Assembly (NCBI GenBank): GCA_001797365.1
Contig: MGPH01000066.1
Span: forward strand, 1-43,130
DNA: 43,130 nt
Direction of reading: 5' to 3'
DNA from: Deltaproteobacteria bacterium GWA2_45_12
Lineage (GTDB): Bacteria; UBA10199
The notes beneath the pieces are model-generated. The model had not been told where the DNA came from and made no database searches. It was given only the letters and a program-made list of their open reading frames with translations. This document shows positions 42,970 through 43,130 of this stretch, piece by piece (position 1 is the first letter of the stretch; every line of letters starts with the position of its first letter). The position numbers were made by a program, and so were the translations under genes.

Positions 42970-43130
42970 ATGAAAAAATATTTTTTAATCCTGTTTTTTG
43001 TGTTTTTTCTCACCGGCTTTTCAGGCCTTGGTTATGGTGGCTGGAACATCACGGCGGGTTATTATGTCCCCGGGGTCGTCATGCCGGGAGTGGGATATGT
43101 CAGTTTTTCGAGCTATAGGCACTCCCCCCG
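42970..43130 (+). CDS. Start of a secreted protein, cut by the window edge
   Basis: ATG at 42970 opens a frame to the last base. MKKYFLILFFVFFLTGFSGLG is a signal peptide; the mature start is Gly/Tyr-rich (YGGWNITAGYYVPGVV). No Shine-Dalgarno was seen. Divergent from the 42629 gene. Too short to name. Confidence 0.6.
   Translation, partial: MKKYFLILFFVFFLTGFSGLGYGGWNITAGYYVPGVVMPGVGYVSFSSYRHSP

Overview
The window reads as a chromosome segment of a Gram-negative bacterium of the broad deltaproteobacterial/Bdellovibrionota type. The lineage is an inference from three things: a YfgM-like plus BamB-like pair, a lipoprotein with thrombospondin-type-3 calcium repeats, and a Cys-containing C-terminal sorting tail. 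GC content looks like the mid-40s by eye, and no rRNA or tRNA gene was seen. Most genes are on the minus strand and are ordinary housekeeping genes: putA, hflX, dnaE, guaA, guaB, hemA, trxA, tsaC, purE, purD, dut, pgsA, nadB, a cyclophilin and a class II deacetylase-family protein.

Layout. 0-9.6 kb: a three-gene minus-strand cluster (orf167, putA, a 1489-residue unknown protein with a methyltransferase-like segment). 9.8-13.4 kb: a toxin-antitoxin island with three BrnTA-like pairs, one DUF4258/YgiT-type pair, a 5'-truncated antitoxin copy and several direct repeats. 13.4-15.8 kb: a large surface lipoprotein. 16-17 kb: an orphan Phd-like antitoxin followed by vapBC. 17-28.9 kb: hflX, dnaE, guaA, guaB, BamB-like, YfgM-like, hemA and a short HemX/CcsA-like protein. 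28.9-29.6 kb: a DUF559 endonuclease cassette built from palindromic modules, with an empty copy beside it. 29.6-33.9 kb: trxA, two secreted or unknown proteins, an iron alcohol dehydrogenase and a MazEF-like pair. 33.9-43.1 kb: DUF1015, tsaC, purE, purD, dut, pgsA, nadB, cyclophilin, deacetylase, a small secreted helical protein and a partial gene at the edge.

The most unusual feature is a dense population of short palindromic elements of several families. They sit between genes, but also inside genes in frame (orf1489, putA, hflX, dnaE, tsaC, the DUF559 gene) and exactly at gene ends. At five gene ends an element-like TAG-GGG or TAA-GGG supplies the stop codon, and trxA ends in the same string (bamB-like, purE, purD, cyclophilin, deacetylase, trxA). 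One core sequence is found inside elements with different outer ends, so the elements look modular. The DUF559 nuclease gene takes its Shine-Dalgarno sequence and its last codons from such modules, which makes it a candidate partner of the palindromes, comparable to RAYT transposases with REP elements.

A second pattern is that several toxin-antitoxin modules have a recognisable -35/-10 pair ending only about 6-11 nt before the start codon, without a Shine-Dalgarno sequence, often with a palindromic operator. This suggests leaderless transcripts, whereas many housekeeping genes here have clear Shine-Dalgarno sites.
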